Below are positions 47,939-56,460 of a stretch of DNA of 64,000 bases, one piece after another. Position 1 is the first letter of the stretch. Each line of letters opens with the position of its first letter. A program made the position numbers and the translations under genes. Source of the DNA: Bacteroides sp. (lineage in GTDB: Bacteria > Bacteroidota > Bacteroidia > Bacteroidales > Bacteroidaceae); contig JAJQFD010000048.1 of assembly GCA_021201335.1 (NCBI GenBank), positions 1 through 64,000 on the forward strand, in the 5' to 3' direction. The notes below the pieces were generated by a model. It searched no databases. It saw nothing but the letters and a program-made list of their open reading frames with translations, and was not told where the DNA came from.

Positions 47939-48382
47939 TTAATTATTTGCAGGGAACTCCCCTTTTACAGTGATACCCATACTTCTGGCTGTACCAGCAA
48001 CCATTGTCATTGCAGCTTCCACTGTAAAACAGTTCAAGTCTACCAATTTGTCTTGAGCTATCGTACGAACCTGATCCCAAGTAATCTCGGCAACCTTCTT
48101 ACGATTAGGCTCAGCAGAACCACTCTTTAACTTAGTCAATTCAAGTAATTGAATTGCTACGGGAGGAGTCTTGATAACAAAATCGAAAGACTTATCTGCG
48201 TAATAAGTGATGATTACAGGAAGTACTTTACCTGCTTTGTCCTGGGTTCTGGCATTGAATTGCTTGCAAAACTCCATAATGTTGATCCCTTTAGAACCAA
48301 GTGCAGGTCCTACGGGAGGTGATGGGTTTGCTGCGCCTCCTTTAATCTGTAATTTGATTTGTCCAGCAACTTCTTTAGCCAT
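47939..48382 (-). CDS. rplK: 50S ribosomal protein L11
   Basis: 147 residues. N-terminal domain with the thiostrepton-site prolines (IKGGAANPSPPVGPALGSKGINIMEFCKQFN) and a C-terminal rRNA-binding domain. L11 is needed for RelA activation. Followed by rplA after 13 bp. Confidence 0.99.
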   Translation of the reverse strand: MAKEVAGQIKLQIKGGAANPSPPVGPALGSKGINIMEFCKQFNARTQDKAGKVLPVIITYYADKSFDFVIKTPPVAIQLLELTKLKSGSAEPNRKKVAEITWDQVRTIAQDKLVDLNCFTVEAAMTMVAGTARSMGITVKGEFPANN

Positions 48383-48419
48383 TTTTGATTGATTTATATA
48401 TAAACATTAATGAAGAATA

Positions 48420-48980
48420 CTACAGCGTAACACCTGCACTATTCTTTTCGACTTGCATAAAGCCTAACTCGAGCGGAGTTTTACGCCCGAATATCTTCAC
48501 CATGACTTTGAGTTTCTTTTTCTCACTGTTCACCTCTTCAATGATTCCACTGAATCCGCTGAAAGGACCAAAAGTAACTTTTACAGTTTCACCAACTACA
48601 TACGGAATATTAAGCTCTTCGCCCGATTCCTGCAGTTCATCCACTGTACCCAATATACGATTCACTTCTGATTGCCTCAAAGGTACCGGTTTTTCGGAAC
48701 CTCCCAGGAATCCTATCACATTAGGCGTATTTCTCAAGTGGTGAGCTACCTCACCTACCAGAGCGGCCTCCACCAAAACATAACCAGGAAGATAACTTCT
48801 CTCTTTCACAATTTTTTTACCATTGCGAACCTGATATACTTTTTCAGTAGGGATCAACACCTGAGACACATATTCACCTAAGTCGCTGTTTTTTATATCA
48901 GCCTCAAGATATTCTCTTACCTTAGATTCTTTTCCGCTAATAGCACGCAGCACGTACCATTTTTTTTCAATCTCAGACAT
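48420..48980 (-). CDS. nusG: Transcription antitermination factor NusG
   Basis: 186 residues: NGN domain (KKWYVLRAISGKESKVREYLEADIKN ... LPGYVLVEAAL ... GFLGG) and a C-terminal KOW domain (about 130-160, GETVKVTFGPFSGFSGIIEEVN). Links RNA polymerase to the ribosome or Rho. Classical secE-nusG-rplK order, 16 bp after secE. Confidence 0.98.
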   Translation of the reverse strand: MSEIEKKWYVLRAISGKESKVREYLEADIKNSDLGEYVSQVLIPTEKVYQVRNGKKIVKERSYLPGYVLVEAALVGEVAHHLRNTPNVIGFLGGSEKPVPLRQSEVNRILGTVDELQESGEELNIPYVVGETVKVTFGPFSGFSGIIEEVNSEKKKLKVMVKIFGRKTPLELGFMQVEKNSAGVTL

Positions 48981-48996
48981 TCTTATATATACCTTT

Positions 48997-49188
48997 TTAA
49001 TGTGGATAGATTAGTTTCTCCATTAGAGTCTGGAAACAGAAGTCCATCGCGAACACCGCCAATGCAATAAGGAGGGAAGCAGATAAAACAACTATTGCAC
49101 TGTTTGAAAGTTCAGAATAGGTTGGCCACGATACTTTATGAACAAGTTCGTTGTAAGATTCTTTAATGTAGTTAACTATCTTTTTCAT
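48997..49188 (-). CDS. secE: Protein translocase subunit SecE
   Basis: 63 residues from ATG 49188 (MKKIVNYIKESYNELVHKVSWPTYSELSNSAIVVLSASLLIALAVFAMDFCFQTLM). One transmembrane helix (~32-54) after the conserved amphipathic KVSWPT segment. Codons upstream of 49188 are open but overlap tRNA-Trp, so they are rejected. Confidence 0.97.
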   Translation of the reverse strand: MKKIVNYIKESYNELVHKVSWPTYSELSNSAIVVLSASLLIALAVFAMDFCFQTLMEKLIYPH

Positions 49189-49202
49189 TTCTATAAATTT
49201 TG

Positions 49203-49275
49203 CACGGGAGGAGAGGCTCGAACTCCCGACACCTGGTTTTGGAGACCAGTGCTCTACCAACTGAGCTACTCCCGT
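49203..49275 (-). tRNA. tRNA-Trp (anticodon CCA)
   Basis: Cloverleaf on the minus strand: acceptor ACGGGAG/CTCCCGT, anticodon arm CTGGT-CTCCAAA-ACCAG with CCA, T-arm TTCGAG. The CCA end is not fully encoded. It sits between tuf and secE. Confidence 0.97.
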
Positions 49276-49332
49276 TTATATAGTTCAGTTCCCGATATAA
49301 AAATGATACCGGGAACTGAATATTTAGTCTAA

Positions 49333-50520
49333 TTAGTCGACGATTTCAGTAATCTGACCAGCACCTACTGTACGTCCACCTTCACGGATAGCGAAACGAA
49401 GACCTACATTCAAAGCTACCGGATAAATCAGGTCAACAGTAATTGTTACGTTATCACCTGGCATTACCATTTCAGTTCCTTCAGGAAGAGTAATTTCACC
49501 AGTTACGTCCAATGTACGGATATAGAACTGAGGACGGTATTTGTTGTGGAATGGAGTGTGACGACCACCTTCTTCTTTTTTCAAGATATACACCTCAGCT
49601 TTGAATCTGCTATGAGGAGTGATCTGTCCTGGATGGCAGATAACCATACCACGTTTGATTTCGTTTTTATCGATACCACGAAGCAACAAACCTACGTTGT
49701 CACCAGCTTCACCTGTATCCAACAGTTTACGGAACATTTCAACACCAGTCACAACTGATTTCTTAGCTTCAGTTCCTAAACCAATGATTTGAACTTCATC
49801 ACCCACTTTCACGATACCAGCTTCAATACGACCTGTAGCTACAGTACCACGACCTGTGATTGAGAATACGTCTTCAACAGGCATCAAGAATGGTTTATCG
49901 ATATCACGCGGAGGCAATGGAATCCAAGTATCAACTGCATCCATCAATTCCATAACTTTAGCTTCCCATTTGTCAACACCATTCAATGCACCAAGAGCAG
50001 AACCCTGGATAACCGGAGTATTGTCGCCGTCGAAATCGTAGAATGAAAGAAGTTCTCTCATTTCCATTTCAACAAGTTCCAACATTTCTTCGTCATCCAC
50101 CATATCACACTTGTTCATGAAAACAACCAACTTAGGTACGTTTACCTGACGTGCCAAAAGGATGTGTTCACGAGTTTGAGGCATCGGACCATCAGTTGCA
50201 GCAACTACAATGATAGCACCGTCCATCTGAGCAGCACCCGTTACCATGTTTTTAACGTAGTCGGCGTGACCCGGACAGTCTACGTGAGCATAGTGACGAT
50301 TAGCTGTTTCATATTCAACGTGAGCAGTATTAATAGTAATACCTCTTTCTTTTTCTTCAGGAGCATTGTCAATCTGGTCGAAAGACTTAACTTCAGAAAG
50401 ACCTTTTTTTGCCAACACTGTAGTGATAGCAGCAGTCAATGTGGTTTTACCGTGGTCAACGTGACCAATAGTACCAATGTTTACGTGCGGTTTGGTACGT
50501 TCAAATTTCTCTTTAGCCAT
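49333..50520 (-). CDS. tuf: Elongation factor Tu
   Basis: 395 residues, GTPase that brings aminoacyl-tRNA to the ribosome. G1 GHVDHGKT (18-25), RGITINTAHVEY effector loop, DCPGH and NKCD motifs. The only tuf in the window; none is next to fusA. The gene lies between the four-tRNA group and tRNA-Trp and is likely part of the same transcript. Confidence 0.99.
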   Translation of the reverse strand: MAKEKFERTKPHVNIGTIGHVDHGKTTLTAAITTVLAKKGLSEVKSFDQIDNAPEEKERGITINTAHVEYETANRHYAHVDCPGHADYVKNMVTGAAQMDGAIIVVAATDGPMPQTREHILLARQVNVPKLVVFMNKCDMVDDEEMLELVEMEMRELLSFYDFDGDNTPVIQGSALGALNGVDKWEAKVMELMDAVDTWIPLPPRDIDKPFLMPVEDVFSITGRGTVATGRIEAGIVKVGDEVQIIGLGTEAKKSVVTGVEMFRKLLDTGEAGDNVGLLLRGIDKNEIKRGMVICHPGQITPHSRFKAEVYILKKEEGGRHTPFHNKYRPQFYIRTLDVTGEITLPEGTEMVMPGDNVTITVDLIYPVALNVGLRFAIREGGRTVGAGQITEIVD

Positions 50521-50650
50521 AGCTTTTCTTTTTATTTATTCGATTAATAATCAGCTTCTTTAATTTATAATCCTTGAGCCTATTGTTAATATGAGATGTA
50601 ATTCTGAAAACCCAGGAACTATAAACCTATAAACTATAAACTCAAGCCTG

Positions 50651-50722
<72 letters not shown>

Positions 50723-50728
50723 AAAAAG

Positions 50729-50801
50729 AGCGGAAGACGGGGCTCAAACCCGCGACCCTCAGCTTGGAAGGCTAATGCTCTATCAACTGAGCTACTTCCG
50801 C
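50729..50801 (-). tRNA. tRNA-Gly (anticodon TCC)
   Basis: Minus strand: acceptor GCGGAAG/CTTCCGC, anticodon loop CTTCCAA with TCC, six bases before tRNA-Thr(GGT). Confidence 0.97.
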
Positions 50802-50901
50802 AAATAAATCGAGAATAGAAAACGGAGAATTGAAAATGTGGAAGCTAAACAATTACTCTTCTTTTCTGTTCTACAACTGCAAAGAGCATCGGCGGCTCTT
50901 G

Positions 50902-50984
50902 TGGGCAGTGATGGATTCGAACCACCGTAGGCGTAAGCCAGCAGATTTACAGTCTGCCCCATTTGGCCACTCTGGTAACTGCCC
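50902..50984 (-). tRNA. tRNA-Tyr (anticodon GTA)
   Basis: Minus strand, 83 nt with a long variable arm: acceptor GGGCAGT/ACTGCCC, anticodon arm GCAGA-CTGTAAA-TCTGC with GTA. Confidence 0.97.
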
Positions 50985-51058
50985 AATTTCGAATTCAGAA
51001 ATTAAAATAAAGAATCCACAGGGATTCCCAACTTTCAGATTCCTCCTTCTTGCCTTTG

Positions 51059-51132
51059 AGCCTCTTGTCGGATTCGAACCAACGACCCCGAGATTACAAA
51101 TCACGTGCTCTGGCCAACTGAGCTAAAGAGGC
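51059..51132 (-). tRNA. tRNA-Thr (anticodon TGT)
   Basis: Minus strand: acceptor GCCTCTT/AAGAGGC, anticodon loop TTTGTAA with TGT; the anticodon stem has one T-T mismatch (CGTGA/TCTCG). First tRNA after hpf. Confidence 0.95.
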
Positions 51133-51228
51133 ATTATTTCAAAAAAATGCAACCGTAACATTGCATCAAAGCGAAACGGCTGCAAATTTAGTTATTTATT
51201 TTTTATCCGCAAAATATTTGCTTCTTTT

Positions 51229-51531
51229 TTATTTGCTTCGTAGTTTTTCCTTATGTTTTGCCAATTGCTTACCCAAAGCCTCCAGGCACTCGTCTACTGC
51301 TTGTTCAAAGGTATCATACACTTTAACTGCATAGAGGTCGCCACTGTTAGGTACCAGTAATTTTATACCTGCTTCTTTATTGCCAGAAGTTTCGGGCTTT
51401 ACCACTTTCAGAGTTACTTCAACTGCGCTAATATCATCATAAAACCGTTCTAACTTAGATACTTTCTTTTGGATAAAAGCTTGCAATTGTTCTGTTGCAT
51501 CAAAGTGAATCGATTGAATTCTAATGTCCAT
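51229..51531 (-). CDS. hpf: Ribosome hibernation-promoting factor (short HPF/RaiA type)
   Basis: 100 residues, MDIRIQSIHFDATEQLQAFIQKKVSKLERFYDDISAVEVTLKV. The single beta-alpha-beta domain binds the decoding centre of idle ribosomes. The long-form C-terminal dimer domain is absent. It lies after xerC (15 bp) and before the tRNA group. Confidence 0.92.
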   Translation of the reverse strand: MDIRIQSIHFDATEQLQAFIQKKVSKLERFYDDISAVEVTLKVVKPETSGNKEAGIKLLVPNSGDLYAVKVYDTFEQAVDECLEALGKQLAKHKEKLRSK

Positions 51532-51546
51532 ACTTACCTCCTTGTT

Positions 51547-52428
51547 TTAAGACCTCGGATGGGCCTGTTTATACACTTTTTTTAATTCCTCAAAGGTGGT
51601 GTGTGTGTAAACCTCCGTTGCCGCTAGCGTAGCATGCCCCAAAAGTTCTTTTACGGCTCCCAATTTGGCATCATTGTTCAACATGGTAGTTGCGAACGTA
51701 TGTCGCAAAACATGAGGGCTTCTTTTTCTTAACGTCACTACCTTTGAAAGGTTCCGTCTTACTAATTCATAGACAACAGCCCGGGTAATTCGCTTTCCAT
51801 CGGGTAGGACAAAAAACGCTTGTTCTTCTCCACGGACTTCCAAATCTCTTATACTCATATAACCAAGCATGGCGTCTTTTAGTTCATCTCCAAAAGGAAT
51901 TAAACGCTGCTTGTTTCTTTTCCCGGTTACCTTTAGAAGTGAGGAAGAAAAATCCACATCGCTGTCATTCAAACCAATAAGTTCGGAAAGCCTCATGCCT
52001 GTGGCATAAAACATCTGAATAACCAGTTTATCGCGACAACCGATAAAACCTTCGCCAAAGTCTGTTTCATCCAGCAGCCTATTCATTTCACTTTCTTTGA
52101 GGAAAACAGGAAGGGGTTTGGCTTTTTTAGGACCGTTAATCTTCCGCAATGGGTCCTGTTCTACTTCTTTCTGCTTTAAAAGATACTTAAAGAAAGTACG
52201 TAATGAACTTAACTTTCGGTTGACGGAACTAGCGGCATGACCACTATCCATTAAAAAAACAATCCACTCCCGAACATCTTCGGAAGTGACTTGACGAAAA
52301 CTGAATTCTTCATTCTCCCCTTGAAGGAACTCCTGAAACTGATTCAGGTCTTTTCCGTAACTCGATACCGTATATTCGGAATAATTCCGCTCATACCGGA
52401 GATAATCAAGAAAAGAATCTATCAACAT
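51547..52428 (-). CDS. xerC: Tyrosine recombinase XerC/XerD
   Basis: 293 residues. SAM-like N-terminal core-binding domain (about 1-85) and catalytic domain with Arg146 (ATGMRLSELIGL), Lys170, His239 and Arg242 (HVLRHTFATT), His265 (LLGHATLAATEVYTHT) and nucleophile Tyr274. It resolves chromosome dimers at dif together with a partner. Being chromosomal and fixed between rpsU and hpf, it is a housekeeping Xer, not a phage integrase; C versus D is by convention. Confidence 0.93.
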   Translation of the reverse strand: MLIDSFLDYLRYERNYSEYTVSSYGKDLNQFQEFLQGENEEFSFRQVTSEDVREWIVFLMDSGHAASSVNRKLSSLRTFFKYLLKQKEVEQDPLRKINGPKKAKPLPVFLKESEMNRLLDETDFGEGFIGCRDKLVIQMFYATGMRLSELIGLNDSDVDFSSSLLKVTGKRNKQRLIPFGDELKDAMLGYMSIRDLEVRGEEQAFFVLPDGKRITRAVVYELVRRNLSKVVTLRKRSPHVLRHTFATTMLNNDAKLGAVKELLGHATLAATEVYTHTTFEELKKVYKQAHPRS

Positions 52429-52506
52429 AAGTACGCTACATCTATAAATCTATGCAACGAATGTAGGAAAAAGAATCCAAAAAATCAAAGGAAAACAAAG
52501 AAAGAA

Positions 52507-52698
52507 TTAGTCTTCTACCTGCTGCAGTTTTTGCACATAAACAGCACGTTCTTTCCTAAGTCTTTTAACCACAGATGGTTTATCAAATTGTTGTCTGCGT
52601 CTTAATTCTTTTACAACGCCTGTTTTTTCAAATTTTCTTTTAAATTTTTTGAGCGCCTTTTCAATGTTTTCGCCCTCTTTTACTGGTACTACAATCAT
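52507..52698 (-). CDS. rpsU: 30S ribosomal protein S21
   Basis: 63 residues, MIVVPVKEGENIEKALKKFKRKFEKTGVVKELRRRQQFDKPSVVKRLRKERA; very basic helix protein near the anti-SD region of the 30S. First gene of the rpsU-xerC-hpf-tRNA-tuf group. Confidence 0.98.
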   Translation of the reverse strand: MIVVPVKEGENIEKALKKFKRKFEKTGVVKELRRRQQFDKPSVVKRLRKERAVYVQKLQQVED

Positions 52699-52752
52699 TT
52701 CGTTTTTATTAAATTATTTTATGGTTTTCAATATCGCAGTTAATTTGCGCGG

Positions 52753-52784
52753 CAAAATTACGCATACTTTACTTATCTACCAAA
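52753..52784 (-). promoter_or_regulatory. Promoter of the rpsU-xerC-hpf operon
   Basis: On the minus strand TTTG (52784-52781), exactly 20 bp spacer, TAATTTTG (52760-52753), an exact TAnnTTTG match. It is 54 bp before the rpsU start. Confidence 0.72.
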
Positions 52785-52912
52785 CTTTTGGTTTAATATT
52801 TAAATAACACTGATACAGTAATTAAGGTTAAATTTTAGGGAGAATGCTCCACTGGCTTTGTTATTTTAATCATTAATATATAACTCTCATTACATTCTAT
52901 TTCGGCATTGTT

Positions 52913-52920
52913 TATCTTTG
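52913..52920 (+). promoter_or_regulatory. -7 promoter box before the aminopeptidase gene
   Basis: TATCTTTG, exact TAnnTTTG match, 69 bp before the ATG at 52990. No -33 TTTG at standard distance. Confidence 0.5.
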
Positions 52921-52989
52921 CAGCATACTCCAATGATTAATGAGATTTACAGGAAGTTAAATATATAAACTCTAGACACTCTATTAAGA

Positions 52990-54783
52990 ATGAAACAGCT
53001 TATAAAAGATCGGATATCTGCCCTCAGACAATTAATCCAAAGAGAAGGATTACATGCATTTATTATTCCTAGTAATGATCCGCATGCCAGCGAGTATGTT
53101 GCTGAACACTGGCAATCCAGGAAATGGATTTCCGGATTTACAGGATCGGCAGGTACTATCGTTGCAACGCATGACAAGGCAGGGTTATGGACGGACTCAC
53201 GTTATTTTCTGCAAGCTGCTGATCAGCTGGCTGGAACCGGAATTGACTTATATAAGGATATGCTGCCTGAGACACCATCTATTGCCACCTTTTTAAAAGA
53301 TGAACTACCCGAAGGAAGCACAGTTGGTATAGACGGGAAGGTATTTACTACCAGCGAAGCAGAAAAACTGGAGAAAGAACTCAATCAAAAACAAATTATT
53401 CTGCGAACTGATTTCGATCCGATAAAAGAAATCTGGACAGACAGACCACAGATTCCACAAGACCCGGCTTTTATTTATAAACTGGAATATGCAGGAAAAA
53501 GCCTTTCTGAAAAGATTGCAGACATTCGTTCGGAACTTACCAGGCAATCCAGCGATAGCATTTTGTTAACAGCACTGGATGAAATAGCCTGGACACTGAA
53601 TCTGCGTGGTAAGGATGTGAAATGTAATCCGGTAGTTGTCAGTTACCTACTGATTACGATGAAAGAGGTTGTTTACTTCATCGCCCCTGAAAAGCTTACA
53701 CCGGAAGTACAGGAATATCTTATAACTCAAGATGTCCGTATTCACAATTATGAAGATATTGCTTTCTACCTATCGTCACTCCCTGTATCTTCTATTTTGT
53801 TATCTCCGGAAAAAACGAACTATTATCTCTGGAAAGCGGTTAATACTGCAGCCCAAATTATTCGGGAATCCTCTCCGGTTGCCTTATTAAAGGCTATCCG
53901 TAATAAACAAGAAATAGCGGGTTTGCACCAAGCCATGAAAAAGGACGGAGCAGCACTGGTCAAGTTTTTAATCTGGCTGGAAAAAAATGTTTCATCAGGT
54001 GAGGAAACAGAATTAAGCATCGACCGAAAGCTTCATCAGTTCCGTGCAGAACAACCTTTATATAGGGGTGAGAGCTTTGATACCATAGCCGGTTATAAAG
54101 AACACGGAGCGATTGTACATTACTCTGCAACTCCTGAAAGTGATATGCCTCTTCAGTCGAAAGGTTTTCTCCTACTGGATTCCGGTGCACAATACCTGGA
54201 TGGAACTACCGATATTACTCGAACCATTGCTTTGGGAGAATTAACAGAAGAAGAAAAAACTGATTATACGCTGGTTTTGAAAGGACACATTGCATTGGCC
54301 ATGGCTAAATTTCCGGCAGGAACTCGTGGTGTACAACTGGATGTATTGGCACGTATGCCAATGTGGAGAGAAGGAATGAATTACCTGCATGGCACCGGAC
54401 ACGGTATTGGTCATTTCCTCAATGTTCATGAAGGGCCTCAGAGCATACGCATGAACGAAAATCCGGTTACTCTACAACCCGGCATGGTTATTTCAAATGA
54501 GCCGGGAGTATATAAAGCCGGGAGTCATGGAATCCGTACGGAAAACATTATGTTGGTCGTAGATGAAAAAGAAGGTATGTTCGGCCCTTATTACGCATTT
54601 GAAACAATAACTCTTTGTCCGATTTGCCGGGAAGGTATCCGAAAAGAGCTTCTTAGCAAAGAGGAAATTGAATGGTTGGACAATTATCATGAGAGAGTAT
54701 ATACCGAACTATCTCCTCTTCTTGGTACTGAGGAAAAAGAATGGCTTAAAAAAGCTACCCGTAAACTTGAAACTAAAAACTAA
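52990..54783 (+). CDS. pepP: Xaa-Pro aminopeptidase (M24B)
   Basis: 597 residues. Removes N-terminal residues ahead of proline. N-terminal two creatinase-like domains, then the M24 catalytic domain. The five metal ligands are seen: Asp397 (LLLDSG), Asp408 (GTTDITR), His471 (HGTGHGIGHF), Glu504 (SNEPGVYK) and Glu518 (RTENIM). Three-domain length is like the cytosolic eukaryotic APP1 form. No signal peptide. Followed after 7 bp by the gamma-CA gene. The symbol is by family. Confidence 0.92.
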   Translation: MKQLIKDRISALRQLIQREGLHAFIIPSNDPHASEYVAEHWQSRKWISGFTGSAGTIVATHDKAGLWTDSRYFLQAADQLAGTGIDLYKDMLPETPSIATFLKDELPEGSTVGIDGKVFTTSEAEKLEKELNQKQIILRTDFDPIKEIWTDRPQIPQDPAFIYKLEYAGKSLSEKIADIRSELTRQSSDSILLTALDEIAWTLNLRGKDVKCNPVVVSYLLITMKEVVYFIAPEKLTPEVQEYLITQDVRIHNYEDIAFYLSSLPVSSILLSPEKTNYYLWKAVNTAAQIIRESSPVALLKAIRNKQEIAGLHQAMKKDGAALVKFLIWLEKNVSSGEETELSIDRKLHQFRAEQPLYRGESFDTIAGYKEHGAIVHYSATPESDMPLQSKGFLLLDSGAQYLDGTTDITRTIALGELTEEEKTDYTLVLKGHIALAMAKFPAGTRGVQLDVLARMPMWREGMNYLHGTGHGIGHFLNVHEGPQSIRMNENPVTLQPGMVISNEPGVYKAGSHGIRTENIMLVVDEKEGMFGPYYAFETITLCPICREGIRKELLSKEEIEWLDNYHERVYTELSPLLGTEEKEWLKKATRKLETKN

Positions 54784-54790
54784 AACTTAA

Positions 54791-55321
54791 ATGGCACTTA
54801 TAAAATCAGTAAGGGGATTTACCCCTGTTATCGGAGAAAATTGTTACCTGGCAGATAATGCCACTATTATCGGTGATGTAGTAATTGGAAATGACTGCAG
54901 CATCTGGTTCAATACTGTACTGAGAGGAGACGTTAATTCCATTCGTATCGGCAATGGCGTAAATATTCAGGATGGAACCGTACTACATACGCTTTACCAA
55001 AAATCAACCGTGGAAATCGGTGACCATGTGTCAGTTGGCCATAATGTCACTATACACGGAGCCCATATCAAAGATTATGCGCTCATTGGGATGGGAGCAA
55101 CTGTTTTAGATCATGTGATAGTGGGTGAAGGAGCCATTGTTGCTGCCGGTTCATTGGTATTAAGTAATACAGTTATTGAACCAGGTAGTATCTGGGGCGG
55201 CGTTCCTGCCAAATTTATTAAAAATGTTGATCCGGCTCAATCCAAAGAATTAAACGAGAAAATAGCCCATAATTACCTGATGTACTCCGGATGGTTTAAA
55301 GCAGAGGATGGCAATAAATAA
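54791..55321 (+). CDS. Gamma-carbonic anhydrase family protein
   Basis: 176 residues, left-handed beta-helix of hexapeptide repeats (about 14-145). His66, His84 and His89 in TVLHT and VGHNVTIHG match the three zinc ligands of the gamma class. Many proteins of this family (YrdA, PaaY) show weak or no anhydrase activity, so the reaction is uncertain. Likely cotranscribed with pepP; terminator hairpin 14 bp after the stop. Confidence 0.88.
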   Translation: MALIKSVRGFTPVIGENCYLADNATIIGDVVIGNDCSIWFNTVLRGDVNSIRIGNGVNIQDGTVLHTLYQKSTVEIGDHVSVGHNVTIHGAHIKDYALIGMGATVLDHVIVGEGAIVAAGSLVLSNTVIEPGSIWGGVPAKFIKNVDPAQSKELNEKIAHNYLMYSGWFKAEDGNK

Positions 55322-55334
55322 CGAATCACCATAC

Positions 55335-55376
55335 AATTGATCAAAGAAGAGTAAGCTTACCCCTCTTTGATCAATT
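55335..55376 (+). terminator. Hairpin after the gamma-CA gene
   Basis: Perfect 13-bp inverted repeat AATTGATCAAAGA (55335-55347)/TCTTTGATCAATT (55364-55376) with a 16-nt loop that contains the palindrome GTAAGCTTAC. No strong U-tract follows (TCATTTATAAT), so termination is likely but unproven. Confidence 0.7.
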
Positions 55377-55480
55377 CATTTATAATAGTTTTAACTTCAT
55401 AAATTCTATAATCAGACAGGGTAAATGTAAGAGTCACCTTGACTTTCCACGAGTAAAAGAATAACAATAAAATGGAAAAT

Positions 55481-55504
55481 CGAACGATTTGTGTTCGTTT
55501 TTTT
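55481..55504 (+). terminator. Intrinsic terminator-like hairpin
   Basis: CGAAC (55481-55485)/GTTCG (55493-55497) with a 7-nt loop, then a run of 7 T. Short stem but a strong U-tract. No gene was found between the previous hairpin and this one. Confidence 0.5.
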
Positions 55505-55657
55505 AATTCATAGATGCTAACGGAGAACTGAACGGGAGAACAACAGAGCGACTAACAGAGATAATAAGAAAGAAAAGAATAACTCCCCCATACCCCAGTC
55601 ATGTTCGGAAGATAACATCCCTTATAAATTGTATTCGCGATATAACCTCTGTTAAGG

Positions 55658-55999
55658 AATCCCGGAGGGATTGCATGTGCATAACCGTGGGATATATATC
55701 CAGTCGTGGTCGGAAGATAACATTTCTTAGCAATCAAGCCAAAATCTATGGTCTGCTAAAGAAATCCCGGAGAGATTTGATGTGTATAACCACGGGATGT
55801 ATCCCGTGGATACAGATAATCTGACTCTCCTCTCACAGCCCCGATAAGGGGGTGAAGAATCTATAATTGACCCCATTTCGTGGCTCACGGAGATAGTTCT
55901 ATATCCTGTCCCGTAGGATATCCACCCACGGTTATGCATATATAATCCCTGCGGGATTTCTTAAAGAGTTTAACGTCTTAAAATCTTCCGACCACGACT
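55658..55999. repeat. Direct and inverted palindromic repeat cluster
   Basis: Copies of a ~45-bp motif start at AATCCC 55658 and 55763 (plus) and in inverted form at 55958-55920; each has AATCCC/GGGATT arms and a GTGTATAACC-type middle. A perfect 9-bp palindrome CCACGGGAT-GT-ATCCCGTGG is at 55790-55809. A perfect 17-bp inverted repeat, AGTCGTGGTCGGAAGAT, brackets the cluster (55702-55718 and 55983-55999). A near copy lies at about 55600. Confidence 0.7.
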
Positions 56000-56016
56000 G
56001 CCTTACCCCCTCATGA

Positions 56017-56298
56017 GGAAAGTGTGCGAGTAGTGTTTATAACAACGTAGAGAACGACGTAGACAACGACGTAGACAACGACGTAAGCAACCAACAGAAT
56101 ATCAACTTCTTACATCCGAATTTATCGCATCAACCACCGGGTAACTCACGCGTAACTCACGCAAATAATAAGAAAGAAAAGAAAGATAATAAAGAAAAGA
56201 ATAACTCCCCCATACCCCCTCATGGAGAAAATGTGCGAGTGAGTTATCGAAAGAATAAGCACTATTCTCTCTTTACACTAGTAATACCCTCTCGCTAA
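56017..56298 (+). pseudogene. Decayed gene tail with 12-bp tandem repeats (DUF4373-like, tentative)
   Basis: An open frame from the stop codon at 56014 to TAA at 56296 lacks any start. It reads NNVENDVDNDVDNDVSN, HPNLSHQPPGNSRVTH, ANNKKEKKDNKEKNNSPIPP, then GENVRVSYRKNKH. Asn/Val-rich repeats followed by a KKEKK basic stretch are like the C-terminal parts of Bacteroides DUF4373 (Lin1244-like) proteins, which often lie just upstream of HU-like genes as here; this family match is from memory and tentative. The KEKNNSPIP and PPHxExVRV parts recur at ~55570 and ~56005, so the tail was duplicated and broken. Confidence 0.45.
56041..56088 (+). repeat. 12-bp tandem repeat, four copies
   Basis: AACAACGTAGAG, AACGACGTAGAC, AACGACGTAGAC, AACGACGTAAGC. 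The unit length keeps a reading frame (N-D-V-D). An 11-bp direct repeat GTAACTCACGC x2 lies further on, near 56141-56162. Confidence 0.9.
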
Positions 56299-56426
56299 AG
56301 TAAGCCTACTTTCTTTCTTGAATAGCACTAGAGTAATAAACGGTTAGCTATCGCCTGAAATCTTCAGCGCAACAAACTTTCAGGAAAAACAAAATTGGGA
56401 TATCTCCAAAAAAAACGGTATTATAA

Positions 56427-56458
56427 TTTGGAGAATTCAAAACCCTATAGTATCTTTG
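56427..56458 (+). promoter_or_regulatory. Promoter of the candidate small RNA
   Basis: TTTG (56427-56430), 20-bp spacer, TATCTTTG (56451-56458), an exact match to the Bacteroidales -33/-7 consensus. A start site near 56461-56466 is expected. Confidence 0.72.
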
Positions 56459-56460
56459 TG

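Larger units (their letters stand above)
55322..56016. other. Gene-free repeat-rich region
   Basis: No intact gene. It holds two hairpins (55335-55376 and 55481-55504), a fragment repeating the later gene tail (KEKNNSPIP at about 55565-55595), and direct plus inverted copies of a sequence built on AATCCC-GGA-GGGATT followed by a TGCATAACC-like stretch. Codons here read as broken frames on both strands. Confidence 0.7.

Noticed and set aside
48997..49260. Longer SecE start at 49260
   Set aside because: The extra codons overlap the tRNA-Trp gene and do not resemble SecE; MKKIVNYIKES at 49188 is the family start.
55552..55939. Two short minus-strand frames in the repeat island
   Set aside because: They consist of repeat sequence only, have no domain and overlap palindromes; they are chance frames.
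56041..56088. 12-bp tandem repeat as an origin iteron array
   Set aside because: It is in frame with a coding-like tail, has only four copies, and no replication gene or AT-rich unwinding zone is nearby.
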